Assembly (NCBI RefSeq): GCF_900176535.1
Contig: NZ_FWXT01000001.1
Coordinates: 930,001 to 994,000 of the forward strand
Reading direction: 5' to 3'
DNA: 64,000 bases
Source of the DNA: Pedobacter africanus
Lineage (GTDB): Bacteria; Bacteroidota; Bacteroidia; Sphingobacteriales; Sphingobacteriaceae
Every line of letters starts with the position of its first letter. Position 1 is the first letter of the stretch. Of the stretch, positions 44,515 through 53,469 are shown piece by piece. A model generated the notes under the pieces. The model searched no databases. It was not told the DNA's origin and worked only from the letters and a program-made list of their open reading frames with translations. The position numbers and the translations under genes are program-made.

Positions 44515-46086
44515 TTACATGAACTTCTTCATAGCTGCATACAAAGTTTCATCTAAACTGTAAACATCAGGGCGGAACTGAATTGTTCCGTTTTGCGACC
44601 AGGCTGTAATGTAATTGATGATCAGCGGTACCGGCTTTTTGGTACCAAACCATTTGGGTTTCAACTGAAAAACATTTAAGGTATCGGCCTTTTTTGCCAT
44701 TTTTTTACGGTACACATCCATTTTAGTGGTATCAATTGGCGGCAGGTTCACCTCCATCCGCAGTTGATCGTACTGGTATTTGTCTTTAACCAGGTTTTGT
44801 GCAAACTCCAGCGGCTTCTCTACCCGTACACAACCATGGCTGATGGCCCTGTTGCTCCTGGCAAAACCGCTTTTATTATTGGTATCGTGCAAGTAAATAC
44901 TTGAACCGTTATCGAATATAAATTTAAACTTACCCAATGCATTCCCCTCACCAGATCCCTGCTTAAACTCAAAAGGTAGCTTTTCGCGTGGGTACCTGTT
45001 CCATTGAATCGTATCAGGATCGCTCACCAGCTTACCTCTATAATAGACCCTGATGTTGTTATTGGATAGATAATAAGGATCTCTTAGGGCCTGCCAGTAA
45101 ATTTCGCTCCTGGCAATGCTTACCGGTATGTTCCATATAGGGTTTACCTGTATCGAATTCAGCTTGCTGTACAATATAGGCGTTTCATGGTTTTTAGGTT
45201 TATCATCCAGGTTCCCCGATTTTAGGTAAAGTTTTATTTTTTCGGCATAGTCCTTCTCACGTGAAGCACCCACACAAACCTTCATATGGCTCAGCGTATC
45301 TTGTCCGCTAAACCAGGTCAGGCTAAAATCTGGTATATTCACTTCAACGTGTTCATCTCCAAGATCGGGTAATTTCCACCTCATTCTTTCCATATTGACC
45401 AGGATGGCCTTCAGCTGTTCCGGGCTCCGCTTATACGCACCGCTCAGCATTGCTGCCTGCAGGGCTTTGTATTGAACTGAGCTGGGCTGGATATCTGCAA
45501 GCAATTTTTCCAGATCGCTGGTAGCCAGTACGGCAGTCATGCTTACGCTATCTGGTCTTTTTACGGCAACATAGTACCTGGACAATAGCTTTCTTGGATT
45601 TAAAGCACCATAGTTTACGAAATTGTTATACTTGATCAGGCTCTCTGCCGCATTTAGTTCCAGATCGGCCACCACAGGATAAACCTCGGCGATATCTTTA
45701 AATTTATTGGCCGATAATTTATCCAGCAGCCCTTTAAGTTTCTTGTACCCGAAAATCTCCGGATTGAAACCATGCTGTTCACTTCGGCTGATGTAATTTT
45801 TGAGGGTATCCAAAGCACCACCAGCAAAAAACCTGGTCACCAGGCCAGGTTCACTGTTGTGGTGCTCGTAAAAGGCCTTTAATGTATTGGGGTTTGAAAA
45901 ATTACCTTTCAGTGAATCAAAGTGTCTCTTAAAAATGACATTGTACTCGGCGGTATCAAATTTCTTGTAAAGTTTATTGTCAAAATGCTCTGCCAGCTTA
46001 AGCCCTACTTCAGGAGTTTCTTTAAACCAGTTACAGGCATTGAACAGCAAGCAAACGGGGATGAGTAAAAGGAATAGTTTTTTCAA
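44515..46086 (-). CDS. L,D-transpeptidase (YcbB/LdtD-type)
   Basis: A 523-residue exported enzyme (lipoprotein-like signal LFLLLIPVCLLFNAC, Cys18) that forms 3-3 crosslinks or attaches proteins in peptidoglycan. A long N-terminal scaffold region is followed by the YkuD catalytic domain (about 260-430) with SHGCVRVEKP (catalytic Cys419) and the upstream His in the segment containing NKSGFARSNRAISHG. The extended N-terminus and an insertion (lid) with RSEIYWQALRDPYYLSNNNIRVYY match the YcbB-type group. First gene of the minus-strand operon with BatA, the dihydroorotase-like, acidic and DUF4199 genes. Confidence 0.92.
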   Translation of the reverse strand: MKKLFLLLIPVCLLFNACNWFKETPEVGLKLAEHFDNKLYKKFDTAEYNVIFKRHFDSLKGNFSNPNTLKAFYEHHNSEPGLVTRFFAGGALDTLKNYISRSEQHGFNPEIFGYKKLKGLLDKLSANKFKDIAEVYPVVADLELNAAESLIKYNNFVNYGALNPRKLLSRYYVAVKRPDSVSMTAVLATSDLEKLLADIQPSSVQYKALQAAMLSGAYKRSPEQLKAILVNMERMRWKLPDLGDEHVEVNIPDFSLTWFSGQDTLSHMKVCVGASREKDYAEKIKLYLKSGNLDDKPKNHETPILYSKLNSIQVNPIWNIPVSIARSEIYWQALRDPYYLSNNNIRVYYRGKLVSDPDTIQWNRYPREKLPFEFKQGSGEGNALGKFKFIFDNGSSIYLHDTNNKSGFARSNRAISHGCVRVEKPLEFAQNLVKDKYQYDQLRMEVNLPPIDTTKMDVYRKKMAKKADTLNVFQLKPKWFGTKKPVPLIINYITAWSQNGTIQFRPDVYSLDETLYAAMKKFM

Positions 46087-46171
46087 GGGTGATGTTCTGT
46101 ATTAAATAACGCTATTTAGAATTATTAAGCCACTAATCAAATTAAGTGCCATAAAATAAACCAAATTTTAT

Positions 46172-46201
46172 TTGGATTTGCAATTTCAATGGCTATATTT
46201 G
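46172..46201 (+). promoter_or_regulatory. Promoter of the histidine operon
   Basis: TTG (46172-46174), exactly 19 nt, then TATATTTG (46194-46201): a perfect fit to the Bacteroidota vegetative promoter consensus. Transcription should start near 46208, about 45 nt before the His-rich leader peptide and about 180 nt before hisG. Confidence 0.8.
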
Positions 46202-46252
46202 CCGCATCTTCAAGATGCTAGCCATTATTGATAAAAGAACTTTATAGGATTT

Positions 46253-46315
46253 ATGAACTTTGTTTTGAACCATCACTTACATTTCCATCATCGCCACCTG
46301 GCGATGTATATGTAA
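46253..46315 (+). CDS. His-rich leader peptide of the histidine operon
   Basis: ATG 46253 to TAA 46315 encodes a 20-residue peptide whose core is HHLHFHHRH (six His among nine residues). It lies between the his promoter and hisG. Histidine-rich leader peptides are the sensor of his attenuation: ribosomes stalling on His codons when charged tRNA-His is scarce change the folding of the leader RNA. The known His leader of Rfam is described mainly from Proteobacteria; a Bacteroidota example is less expected. Too short for ordinary gene calling. Confidence 0.85.
   Translation: MNFVLNHHLHFHHRHLAMYM
46289..46306 (+). promoter_or_regulatory. Hairpin overlapping the end of the his leader peptide
   Basis: CATCGCC and GGCGATG form a 7-bp GC-rich stem with a 4-nt loop (ACCT) over codons 13-18 of the leader peptide, followed by a T-rich stretch (TATATGTAATGTTTTG). 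A ribosome stalled on the upstream His codons would influence its folding. It may be the terminator or the competing antiterminator arm; no second stem with a clear U-run was found, so the exact mechanism is open. A further inverted repeat (ATGGCT/AGCCAT around GCATCTTCAAGATGC) lies at 46190-46226 across the promoter and start site. The remaining 74 nt before hisG hold only a weak GTTTTG/CAAAAC stem. Confidence 0.55.
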
Positions 46316-46389
46316 TGTTTTGTACTTCAAAACTTGTTTCCGACCTTATTTTCTTGTTCAATCAATAATCATCAATAGCAAAAGCAAAA

Positions 46390-47241
46390 TTGAAAACTCT
46401 TAAAATAGCTATCCAGAAATCGGGTAGATTAAACGAAAAATCAGTAGAAATTCTTAAAAATTGTGGTTTATCTTTTGAAAACTACAAAAGCTCATTAATA
46501 TCAACAGTTACCAACTTTCCTTTGGAGATCCTTTTCCTGAGAGATGATGACATTCCTGAATATGTACAGGATGGGATTGCCGACCTGGGTATTGTGGGTG
46601 AAAATGTAATTGTTGAGGCTGGTGCGGAAGTCAATTACCTTCAAAAATTAGGCTTTGGAAGATGTACACTCAAAATTGCCATCCCCAACGAAAGCCAGAT
46701 TACGGAAATTGCGCAGCTGAGTGGCAAAGCCATCGCTACCTCCTATCCTGTGATCCTGGAAAAATACCTGAAAGAAAACCATGTAAATGCTGAGGTGCGC
46801 ACCATTTCCGGATCGGTAGAGATAGGGCCCGGACTAGGGCTAAGCGATGCCATCTGCGACATTGTTTCTACAGGTGGCACACTAAAAAGCAATGGATTAA
46901 AACCTTTCTCTGAAGTGATGAAATCGGAAGCAGTCCTGATTGGAAAAGAAGGCTCAGACCTGCTACCCGAAGTTCAGGAACTGCTGCAACGGATCCGCTC
47001 TGTATTGCGTGCAAAAGAGACCAAATATGTGGTGCTGAACGTGGCGAAATCAAACCTTAAAAAAGTGGTCGACCTCCTGCCCGGCGTAAAAAGTCCGACG
47101 GTAGTTCCGCTGTTTGATGAAGACTGGGTTGCCGTACATTCGGTAATTGCCGAACACGATTTCTGGGAAAAGATCAATCGGTTAAAAGCTGCCGGCGCCC
47201 AGGGAATCGTAGTAATGCCGATCGAAAAAATTATAGCCTAA
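46390..47241 (+). CDS. hisG: ATP phosphoribosyltransferase HisG (long form)
   Basis: A 283-residue HisG of the long type, with C-terminal regulatory domain, catalysing the first committed step of histidine synthesis (ATP + PRPP). Motifs: KIAIQKSGRLNEKS at the start, ADLGIVGENVI, and the PRPP loop region GSVEIGPGLGLSDAICDIVSTGGTLKSNGL. C-terminal residues about 210-283 (YVVLNVAKSNLKKVVDLLPGVKSPTVVPL) form the His-binding domain, so it needs no HisZ. The start is a TTG at 46390; no ATG in frame gives the right N-terminus. First gene of the operon behind the leader. Confidence 0.97.
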   Translation: MKTLKIAIQKSGRLNEKSVEILKNCGLSFENYKSSLISTVTNFPLEILFLRDDDIPEYVQDGIADLGIVGENVIVEAGAEVNYLQKLGFGRCTLKIAIPNESQITEIAQLSGKAIATSYPVILEKYLKENHVNAEVRTISGSVEIGPGLGLSDAICDIVSTGGTLKSNGLKPFSEVMKSEAVLIGKEGSDLLPEVQELLQRIRSVLRAKETKYVVLNVAKSNLKKVVDLLPGVKSPTVVPLFDEDWVAVHSVIAEHDFWEKINRLKAAGAQGIVVMPIEKIIA

Positions 47242-47298
47242 ACCTCTTTTTTTCTTAAAAGAACCATTAACCAATAGTTAATATAAAATCATAAAACA

Positions 47299-48597
47299 TT
47301 GAAATTCTATAACTATACAGATTTAACTAAACAAGAAGTTGAATCCCTATGTTTACGACAGCTGGAAGACGACCTGACTATAAAGGAGCAGGTAAAAACC
47401 ATCGTAGAAAGGGTAAGAGCTGAGGGCGACAAAGCCTTGTTCGACTATGCCCTGAACTTCGACAAGGTGAACCTGGAGCAGCTTTTTATAGATCCGCAGG
47501 AAATTAGAAATATTGCCTCGGCCATCCCATCCGAAGCGAAGGCAGCAATCGACACTGCGTACCGGAACATCAAAGCTTTCCATGCTGCCCAGCTATACAG
47601 GGAAGGGAAAATAGAAACCATGCCCGGTGTTACCTGCTGGCGCGAAACACGGGCCATAGAGCGGGTAGGATTGTACATACCGGGAGGCACTGCCGTGCTG
47701 CCCAGTACTTTTTTAATGCTGGGTATTCCAGCGGTTCTTGCAGGCTGCAAAGAGATTGTGGTGTGCTCCCCGCCTCAAAAAGATGGCAAGACCAATTGTT
47801 ACCTGGCATATGTGGCTACATTGCTGGGTATTGAAAGGATTTACCTGGCGGGTGGAGCCCAGGCCGTTGCTGCAATGGCATGGGGTACAGCCAGCATTCC
47901 TAAGGTAGACAAGATCTTTGGCCCGGGCAACAGGTATGTAACCCAGGCTAAGCAACTGGTACAGGGAACAAGCATGACTGCAATAGACATGCCGGCAGGC
48001 CCTTCAGAGGTTTTAGTGCTCGCAGATGAGACTGCCAATTCGTCATACATCGCATCTGACCTACTTGCACAAGCAGAACATGGAATTGATTCTCAGACCA
48101 TTTTAGTAGCCACCTCAAGTAAAATTATAGATGAGACACTCACTAAGATCGGGGTACAACTGAAAGCCCTGCCTAGGCAGGACATTGCTGCCGAAGCCAT
48201 CAAAAACTCTTATGCAGTGCTGGTTGATAGCCTGGAACAGGGCATGGAATTCAGCAATGTGTATGCTCCGGAACATCTGATCATCGCATCCGATAAGTTT
48301 GAGCAATTGATTCCTTTGATCAGCAATGCGGGCTCCGTATTTTTGGGTAACCTGACCCCTGAAAGTGCAGGCGATTATGCTTCTGGAACCAACCATACCT
48401 TACCTACCAGCGGCTTTGCTAAGGCTTACTCGGGTGTTTCGATGGATTCCTTTCTGAAGAAGATCACCTTCCAGCACATCACGCCAAGAGGGCTAAAGAA
48501 CATTGGAAATACCGTAGAAGTACTGGCTGGAGCCGAAGGTTTGGAGGCACACAAGAATGCTATAACTATTAGATTGAAAGAAAATGGATATCAATAA
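47299..48597 (+). CDS. hisD: Histidinol dehydrogenase HisD
   Basis: A 432-residue zinc- and NAD-dependent enzyme for the last two steps of histidine synthesis. Conserved blocks: VGLYIPGGTAVLPSTFLMLGIPA, VDKIFGPGNRYVTQAKQLV, IDMPAGPSEVLVLADE, DLLAQAEHGIDSQ (zinc ligands), YAPEHLI and GDYASGTNHTLPTSGFAKAYSG. The start is TTG at 47299 (MKFYNYTDL). It follows hisG by 57 nt, the only real gap in the operon, and overlaps hisC by 14 nt. Confidence 0.97.
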   Translation: MKFYNYTDLTKQEVESLCLRQLEDDLTIKEQVKTIVERVRAEGDKALFDYALNFDKVNLEQLFIDPQEIRNIASAIPSEAKAAIDTAYRNIKAFHAAQLYREGKIETMPGVTCWRETRAIERVGLYIPGGTAVLPSTFLMLGIPAVLAGCKEIVVCSPPQKDGKTNCYLAYVATLLGIERIYLAGGAQAVAAMAWGTASIPKVDKIFGPGNRYVTQAKQLVQGTSMTAIDMPAGPSEVLVLADETANSSYIASDLLAQAEHGIDSQTILVATSSKIIDETLTKIGVQLKALPRQDIAAEAIKNSYAVLVDSLEQGMEFSNVYAPEHLIIASDKFEQLIPLISNAGSVFLGNLTPESAGDYASGTNHTLPTSGFAKAYSGVSMDSFLKKITFQHITPRGLKNIGNTVEVLAGAEGLEAHKNAITIRLKENGYQ

Positions 48598-49645
48598 ATT
48601 ACAAAGGGAAAATATCAAAAACCTTCGCCCCTACTCTACTGCGAGGGACGAATACAAAGGGCAAGCGAGCATTTTTTTAGATGCAAATGAGAACAGTTAT
48701 GGCTCTCCGTTGACTAAAGACACTCCTGAAGCTGTTAATTATAACCGTTACCCTGATCCGCTGCAGCTCGACCTGAAAGATGCGATCAGCAAGATCAAGG
48801 GGGTTCCTATCGAAAATACCTTTCTGGGCAACGGCAGCGATGAAGCCATCGATCTTCTGTTCAGGGCTTTTTGCGAGCCGGGCCGCGACAATGTGGTCAT
48901 CCTTCCGCCAACTTATGGCATGTACGAAGTCTCGGCGGGTATTAACAATGTAGAAACACGCAAAGTAAACCTGTTGCCCGGCTTCCAGTTAGACCTTGAG
49001 GGCATTGCTGAAGCGATTGACGAAAACACCAAGCTGATCTTTATCTGCTCGCCAAACAATCCTACAGGAAATTCCATTATCCGCACAGATATTGAAACCG
49101 TACTGGCCAATTTTAACGGCCTGGTGGTGATAGACGAGGCCTATATCAATTATGCCAAACAACATACTTTCATCAGGGAACTTACAGAATATCCTAACCT
49201 GGTGATCCTGCAGACTTTCTCCAAAGCCTGGGGCCTGGCCGCATTGCGTTTGGGAATGGCCTTTGCAGCACGCCCGGTAATTGATGTGCTGAATAAAGTG
49301 AAGCCGCCCTACAACATTAACCAGGCTACCCAGGACATCGCCTTAGCTGCTTTGAAGAACATTGAGCAGGTAAATGAATGGATTAAAATAACTGTTGCCG
49401 AAAGGGAAAACCTGAGCAGGGAACTGGCAGCATTGCCTACGGTTAAAAAGGTTTACCCTTCGGATGCGAATTTTATACTAATTGAGGTAGAAGAGGCGTT
49501 GAAAACATACGATTCATTAGTTGAAGCAGGAATTATCATCAGAGACCGCTCTAAAGTGACGCTGTGCGAAGGATGTCTACGTATTACAATCGGAACCCCG
49601 GAAGAAAATAAAACTTTGTTAGAAACGCTTAAAATGCTTAAATGA
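48584..49645 (+). CDS. hisC: Histidinol-phosphate aminotransferase HisC
   Basis: A 353-residue PLP enzyme (aminotransferase class I/II). Motifs: DANENSYGSP at the N-terminus, GNGSDEAIDLLFRAF, FICSPNNPTGN, VVIDEAYINY and the PLP lysine in TFSKAWGLAALRLG (Lys about 210), plus RITIGTPEENKTLLETL. Overlaps hisD by 14 nt and hisB by 4 nt, so translation is coupled. Confidence 0.97.
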   Translation: MDINKLQRENIKNLRPYSTARDEYKGQASIFLDANENSYGSPLTKDTPEAVNYNRYPDPLQLDLKDAISKIKGVPIENTFLGNGSDEAIDLLFRAFCEPGRDNVVILPPTYGMYEVSAGINNVETRKVNLLPGFQLDLEGIAEAIDENTKLIFICSPNNPTGNSIIRTDIETVLANFNGLVVIDEAYINYAKQHTFIRELTEYPNLVILQTFSKAWGLAALRLGMAFAARPVIDVLNKVKPPYNINQATQDIALAALKNIEQVNEWIKITVAERENLSRELAALPTVKKVYPSDANFILIEVEEALKTYDSLVEAGIIIRDRSKVTLCEGCLRITIGTPEENKTLLETLKMLK

Positions 49646-50775
49646 AAAAAATACTTTTTATAGATCGTGACGGCACGCTGATTACCGAACCGGAGGATGA
49701 ACAGATCGATTCCTTTACCAAGCTCCAGTTTTATCCAAAGGCCTTGTTTTACCTTTCAAAGATCGCCAGGGAACTGGACTATGACCTGGTGATGGTCACC
49801 AATCAGGACGGCCTGGGTACGACTTCGCATCCCGAAGAAAACTTCTGGCCAGTGCACAATTTCATTATGAATACTTTTGCAGGTGAAGGCGTAACGTTTA
49901 CCGAAGTGATCATCGACAAAACCTTTGCGCATGAAAACGCCCCGACGCGAAAACCCAATACCGGATTGCTGCAGCATTTCTTGACAGAAGGGTATGACCT
50001 GGCGAATTCATTTGTTATAGGAGACCGCATCAACGATGTGATACTGGCCAAAAACCTGCGTGCTAAAGCCATATGGCTGCGCAACAATGATCTGCTGGGT
50101 GCAAATGAAGTGCTTGAAAAAGCGGAGACACTTGGAGAGGTTATTGCCCTGCAAACCCAGGACTGGGTAGATATCTATACTTTCCTAAGGGCGGGCAGTC
50201 GCTCAGTACACCATGAGCGCAACACCAATGAAACCAAAATCAGTATCGAGATAGACCTGGACGGAACGGGAAAGGCCGACATTCATACGGGGTTAAACTT
50301 CTTTGACCATATGCTGAACCAGATTGCCCGTCACGGCAGTATCGACCTCCGCATCAAAACAGATGGCGACCTGCATATTGATGAGCACCATACTATTGAA
50401 GATACGGGAATTGCCCTGGGGGAAGCTTTTGCCAAAGCCATTGGGAATAAACTTGGCCTGGAACGCTATGGTTTCTGTTTGCCTATGGACGATTGCCTGG
50501 CACAGGCGGCCATTGATTTTGGCGGCAGGGCCTGGATTGTGTGGGATGCTGAATTTAAACGCGAAAAGGTGGGTGATATGCCTACAGAAATGTTCTACCA
50601 TTTCTTTAAGTCATTTAGCGATGCAGCCAGGTGCAACCTGAACATTAAAGCGGAGGGCGAGAATGAGCACCATAAAATTGAAGCCATTTTTAAAGCTTTT
50701 GCAAAAGCCATAAAAGTGGCCATTAAACGCGACCCTGATAAGTTAGTCTTACCCAGTACTAAAGGAATACTGTAA
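49642..50775 (+). CDS. hisB: Bifunctional histidinol-phosphatase / imidazoleglycerol-phosphate dehydratase HisB
   Basis: A 377-residue fusion. Residues about 1-165 are a HAD phosphatase (FIDRDGTLI with nucleophile Asp8, VMVTNQDGL, FVIGDRINDV); residues about 185-377 are the dehydratase (TGLNFFDHMLNQIARHGSIDL, HIDEHHTIEDTGIALGEA, FYHFFKSFSDAARCNLNI, ENEHHKIEAIFKAFAKAIK). The fused form is known from Enterobacteria and from many Bacteroidota. It catalyses steps 6 and 8 of the pathway. Confidence 0.97.
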   Translation: MKKILFIDRDGTLITEPEDEQIDSFTKLQFYPKALFYLSKIARELDYDLVMVTNQDGLGTTSHPEENFWPVHNFIMNTFAGEGVTFTEVIIDKTFAHENAPTRKPNTGLLQHFLTEGYDLANSFVIGDRINDVILAKNLRAKAIWLRNNDLLGANEVLEKAETLGEVIALQTQDWVDIYTFLRAGSRSVHHERNTNETKISIEIDLDGTGKADIHTGLNFFDHMLNQIARHGSIDLRIKTDGDLHIDEHHTIEDTGIALGEAFAKAIGNKLGLERYGFCLPMDDCLAQAAIDFGGRAWIVWDAEFKREKVGDMPTEMFYHFFKSFSDAARCNLNIKAEGENEHHKIEAIFKAFAKAIKVAIKRDPDKLVLPSTKGIL

Positions 50776-51368
50776 TGATTGGAATTGTAAATTACGGGGC
50801 CGGCAACATCTTTTCGCTGACATCGGCCTTGGACAGGCTGAAACTAGCTTATGGGATGGTAAACACCGAGACCGACCTGGACAAATATACCCACATCATC
50901 ATTCCGGGTGTAGGCCATGCAGGTGCGGCCATGCAAAAGCTGGAACAGACCGGTTTGGTAGCCCCCCTTAAGGCTTTAAAAAAACCGGTGCTGGGCATAT
51001 GCGTGGGCATGCAGCTGCTGACCCAGCATTCTGAAGAGGGCAATGCCCGCCTGATGGGCATTGTACCGGTAAAAACACGCTTGTTCAATAAAGATCAGGG
51101 GATTAAAATCCCGCACATGGGCTGGAATAATATCAGCCATCAAAACAATTTGTTGTTTGAAGGTGTTGAAAATGATGCACAATTTTACTTTGTGCATTCG
51201 TACTTTATTGAATATAACGCTACTTTTGACATCGCGACTGCAAACTATGGGATGCCTTTTTCTGCAGCCGTACAAAAAGACAATTTCTACGGCGTTCAAT
51301 TTCACCCGGAAAAATCGGGTGTCGCCGGAGAGCGTTTATTAAAGAATTTTTCAAACTTAAAACAATAA
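50775..51368 (+). CDS. hisH: Imidazole glycerol phosphate synthase glutaminase subunit HisH
   Basis: A 197-residue class I glutamine amidotransferase. The nucleophile Cys is in LGICVGMQLLTQHSEEG; the oxyanion/active-site His and Glu are in FHPEKSG near the end. PHMGWNNI and FVHSYF are HisH-specific. It provides ammonia to HisF (encoded two genes later). It overlaps hisB by one base (TAATG arrangement) and precedes hisA by 1 nt. Confidence 0.97.
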   Translation: MIGIVNYGAGNIFSLTSALDRLKLAYGMVNTETDLDKYTHIIIPGVGHAGAAMQKLEQTGLVAPLKALKKPVLGICVGMQLLTQHSEEGNARLMGIVPVKTRLFNKDQGIKIPHMGWNNISHQNNLLFEGVENDAQFYFVHSYFIEYNATFDIATANYGMPFSAAVQKDNFYGVQFHPEKSGVAGERLLKNFSNLKQ

Positions 51369-51369
51369 A

Positions 51370-52119
51370 ATGTACATTATTCCTGCAATTGATATTTTAG
51401 ATGGAAAGGTTGTCCGCCTTACAGAAGGCGACTACAACCAGAAGACAGTTTATGATGTTTCCATCGCTGAAATGATAGAGACCTACCGGTCTAATGGTAC
51501 AGAATTTATACATATCATAGATTTAAATGGTGCTAAAGGTGACTTCAGCAACCAGGCAGCACTGTTTGAAGTGATCAAAAAAACAGATATGCGCGTGCAG
51601 TATGGCGGCGGTATCCGCACCATTAAACAGGTAACGGACCTGCTGGATGCCGGCATTCACAGGGTGATTGTGGGTACACAGGCCATTACAAATCCCGATT
51701 TCTTACAGGAACTGAGCAAGGAAGTAGGCAAGAAATACGATTATGCCAACCGCATTGTAATTGCTATTGACGTACTGGACGAAGTAATCAAATACTCGGG
51801 CTGGATGGAAAGCTCGCCGATTAAGCTGATGGACTATGTTGACAAATGCCTGCAGCTGGGTTTCTTCAGGTTCCTGTGTACAGACATCAACAAAGACGGT
51901 AAGCTGGGCGGTGCGGCCATAGAACTTTATAAAAAGCTTCTTGAACACTCGCCCTTCATTAAACTGATTGCCTCGGGGGGTGTAAGTTCTATGAAAGACA
52001 TCGAGGAGCTGGATAAATACGACATCCGTTCCGTTGTGGTTGGAAAGGCCATCTACGAAAACAGGATCACCATTGAGCAGATCAAAGAGTGGAATTTAAA
52101 ACAAATGACCTCGCTGTAA
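51370..52119 (+). CDS. hisA: Phosphoribosylformimino-5-aminoimidazole carboxamide ribotide isomerase HisA
   Basis: A 249-residue (beta/alpha)8 isomerase. It starts MYIIPAIDILDGKVVRLTEGDYNQ (catalytic Asp8), with VQYGGGIRTIKQV, GVDRVIVGT-like HRVIVGTQAI, CTDINKDGKLGG (second catalytic Asp) and LIASGGVSSMKDIEEL at the phosphate sites. Length normal. Placed between hisH and hisF. Confidence 0.97.
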   Translation: MYIIPAIDILDGKVVRLTEGDYNQKTVYDVSIAEMIETYRSNGTEFIHIIDLNGAKGDFSNQAALFEVIKKTDMRVQYGGGIRTIKQVTDLLDAGIHRVIVGTQAITNPDFLQELSKEVGKKYDYANRIVIAIDVLDEVIKYSGWMESSPIKLMDYVDKCLQLGFFRFLCTDINKDGKLGGAAIELYKKLLEHSPFIKLIASGGVSSMKDIEELDKYDIRSVVVGKAIYENRITIEQIKEWNLKQMTSL

Positions 52120-52123
52120 ACAG

Positions 52124-52879
52124 ATGCTGAGCAAACGTATCATTCCATGCCTGGATGTTAAAGACGGGCGGACCGTTAAAGGCGTAAACTTTGTAGACCT
52201 TAAAGATGCCGGCGATCCGGTGGAGCTGGCCTGGCAGTATGCGCAGCAGGGAGCTGATGAGCTGGTTTTTCTGGACATTACCGCTACGCATGAACGCAGG
52301 GGCACCACCATAGAAATGGTTAAGGCCGTTGCCAGACAACTGAACATACCCTTCACCATTGGTGGTGGCATCACAACCATAGCCGATGCCGAGGCCCTGT
52401 TAAATGCAGGCGCCGATAAGATCAGCATCAATTCCGCAGCAGTAAGGAACCCTGCGTTAATTGAAGACTTAGCCAGGGCTTTCGGAGTTCAGTTTGTGGT
52501 GGTTGCTGTAGACACTAAACTGGTTGATGGACGCAATATGGTGCACCTGAACGGCGGCAGACTGATTACAGAACTGGAGACGGAAGACTGGATACTCAGG
52601 GCCGAAAACCTGGGTGCAGGCGAGATCCTGCTGACCTCTATGGACCATGATGGTACCAAGAATGGTTTCGACTGTCCCTTATTGGACAAGGTTTCAAAGT
52701 CGATCAACATACCTGTTATTGCTTCCGGGGGCGCAGGAAAAGTAGCCCATTTTACCGAAGTATTTTTAGGGACAGGTGTTGATGCAGCCCTGGCAGCGTC
52801 TGTTTTCCATTTCGGGGAAATCCCGATTCCACTTTTAAAACAAGAATTAAAAAAACACAACATACCGGTAAGGTTATGA
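52124..52879 (+). CDS. hisF: Imidazole glycerol phosphate synthase cyclase subunit HisF
   Basis: A 251-residue (beta/alpha)8 cyclase. Motifs: RIIPCLDVKDGRTVKGVNF (catalytic Asp11), DELVFLDITATHERR, FTIGGGITTIADAEALLNAGADKISINSAAV, LLTSMDHDGTKNGFD (second Asp) and PVIASGGAGKVAHF. Works with HisH. Overlaps hisIE by 4 nt. Confidence 0.97.
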   Translation: MLSKRIIPCLDVKDGRTVKGVNFVDLKDAGDPVELAWQYAQQGADELVFLDITATHERRGTTIEMVKAVARQLNIPFTIGGGITTIADAEALLNAGADKISINSAAVRNPALIEDLARAFGVQFVVVAVDTKLVDGRNMVHLNGGRLITELETEDWILRAENLGAGEILLTSMDHDGTKNGFDCPLLDKVSKSINIPVIASGGAGKVAHFTEVFLGTGVDAALAASVFHFGEIPIPLLKQELKKHNIPVRL

Positions 52880-53466
52880 ACATAGATTTCGAAAAAACAC
52901 AGGGTCTGGTACCTGTAATTATACAGGACGTGCAGACCCTTGAGGTTTTAATGCTGGGCTATATGAACCAGGAGGCCTGGGACAAAACACAGGCCGAAGG
53001 CAAGGTTACCTTCTTTTCGCGCAGCAAAAACCGGCTGTGGACTAAAGGGGAAGAAAGCGGTAATTTCCTTTTTGTAAAGGAGACCCATATTGACTGCGAT
53101 AATGATACGATACTGATTAAGGCCAGTCCGGTTGGCCCTACCTGCCATACCGGCTCCCGCAGCTGCTTTAAAACAACCTATAACCAGAACTTTATTTTTG
53201 AACTGGAACAGATCATTGCCGACAGGTATGAAAACCCTTTAGCAGAATCGTATATCAACAAACTGCGTGGCAAAGGTCTCAATAAGATTGCACAGAAAGT
53301 TGGTGAAGAAGGCGTGGAAACTGTAATTGCTGCGTTGAATGAAACCGATGAAGATTTCGTCAACGAGAGTTCCGACCTGGTATTCCATTTACTGGTGTTG
53401 CTAAAGGAAAAAGGAAAAACCCTTGCCGATATTGGTTTGAACCTGGAAGGCAGACATAAAAAATAA
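52876..53466 (+). CDS. hisIE: Bifunctional phosphoribosyl-AMP cyclohydrolase / phosphoribosyl-ATP pyrophosphatase HisIE
   Basis: A 196-residue fusion enzyme. HisI part about 1-105 (LMLGYMNQEAWDKT, FFSRSKNRLWTKGEESGN, HIDCDNDTILIKA, PTCHTGSRSCF with the zinc Cys residues) and HisE part about 110-196 (ENPLAESYINKLRGKGLNKIAQKVGEEGVETVIAAL). Catalyses steps 2 and 3. Last histidine gene of the operon; with it all ten steps of the pathway are covered within the cluster. Confidence 0.97.
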   Translation: MNIDFEKTQGLVPVIIQDVQTLEVLMLGYMNQEAWDKTQAEGKVTFFSRSKNRLWTKGEESGNFLFVKETHIDCDNDTILIKASPVGPTCHTGSRSCFKTTYNQNFIFELEQIIADRYENPLAESYINKLRGKGLNKIAQKVGEEGVETVIAALNETDEDFVNESSDLVFHLLVLLKEKGKTLADIGLNLEGRHKK

Positions 53467-53469
53467 GCC

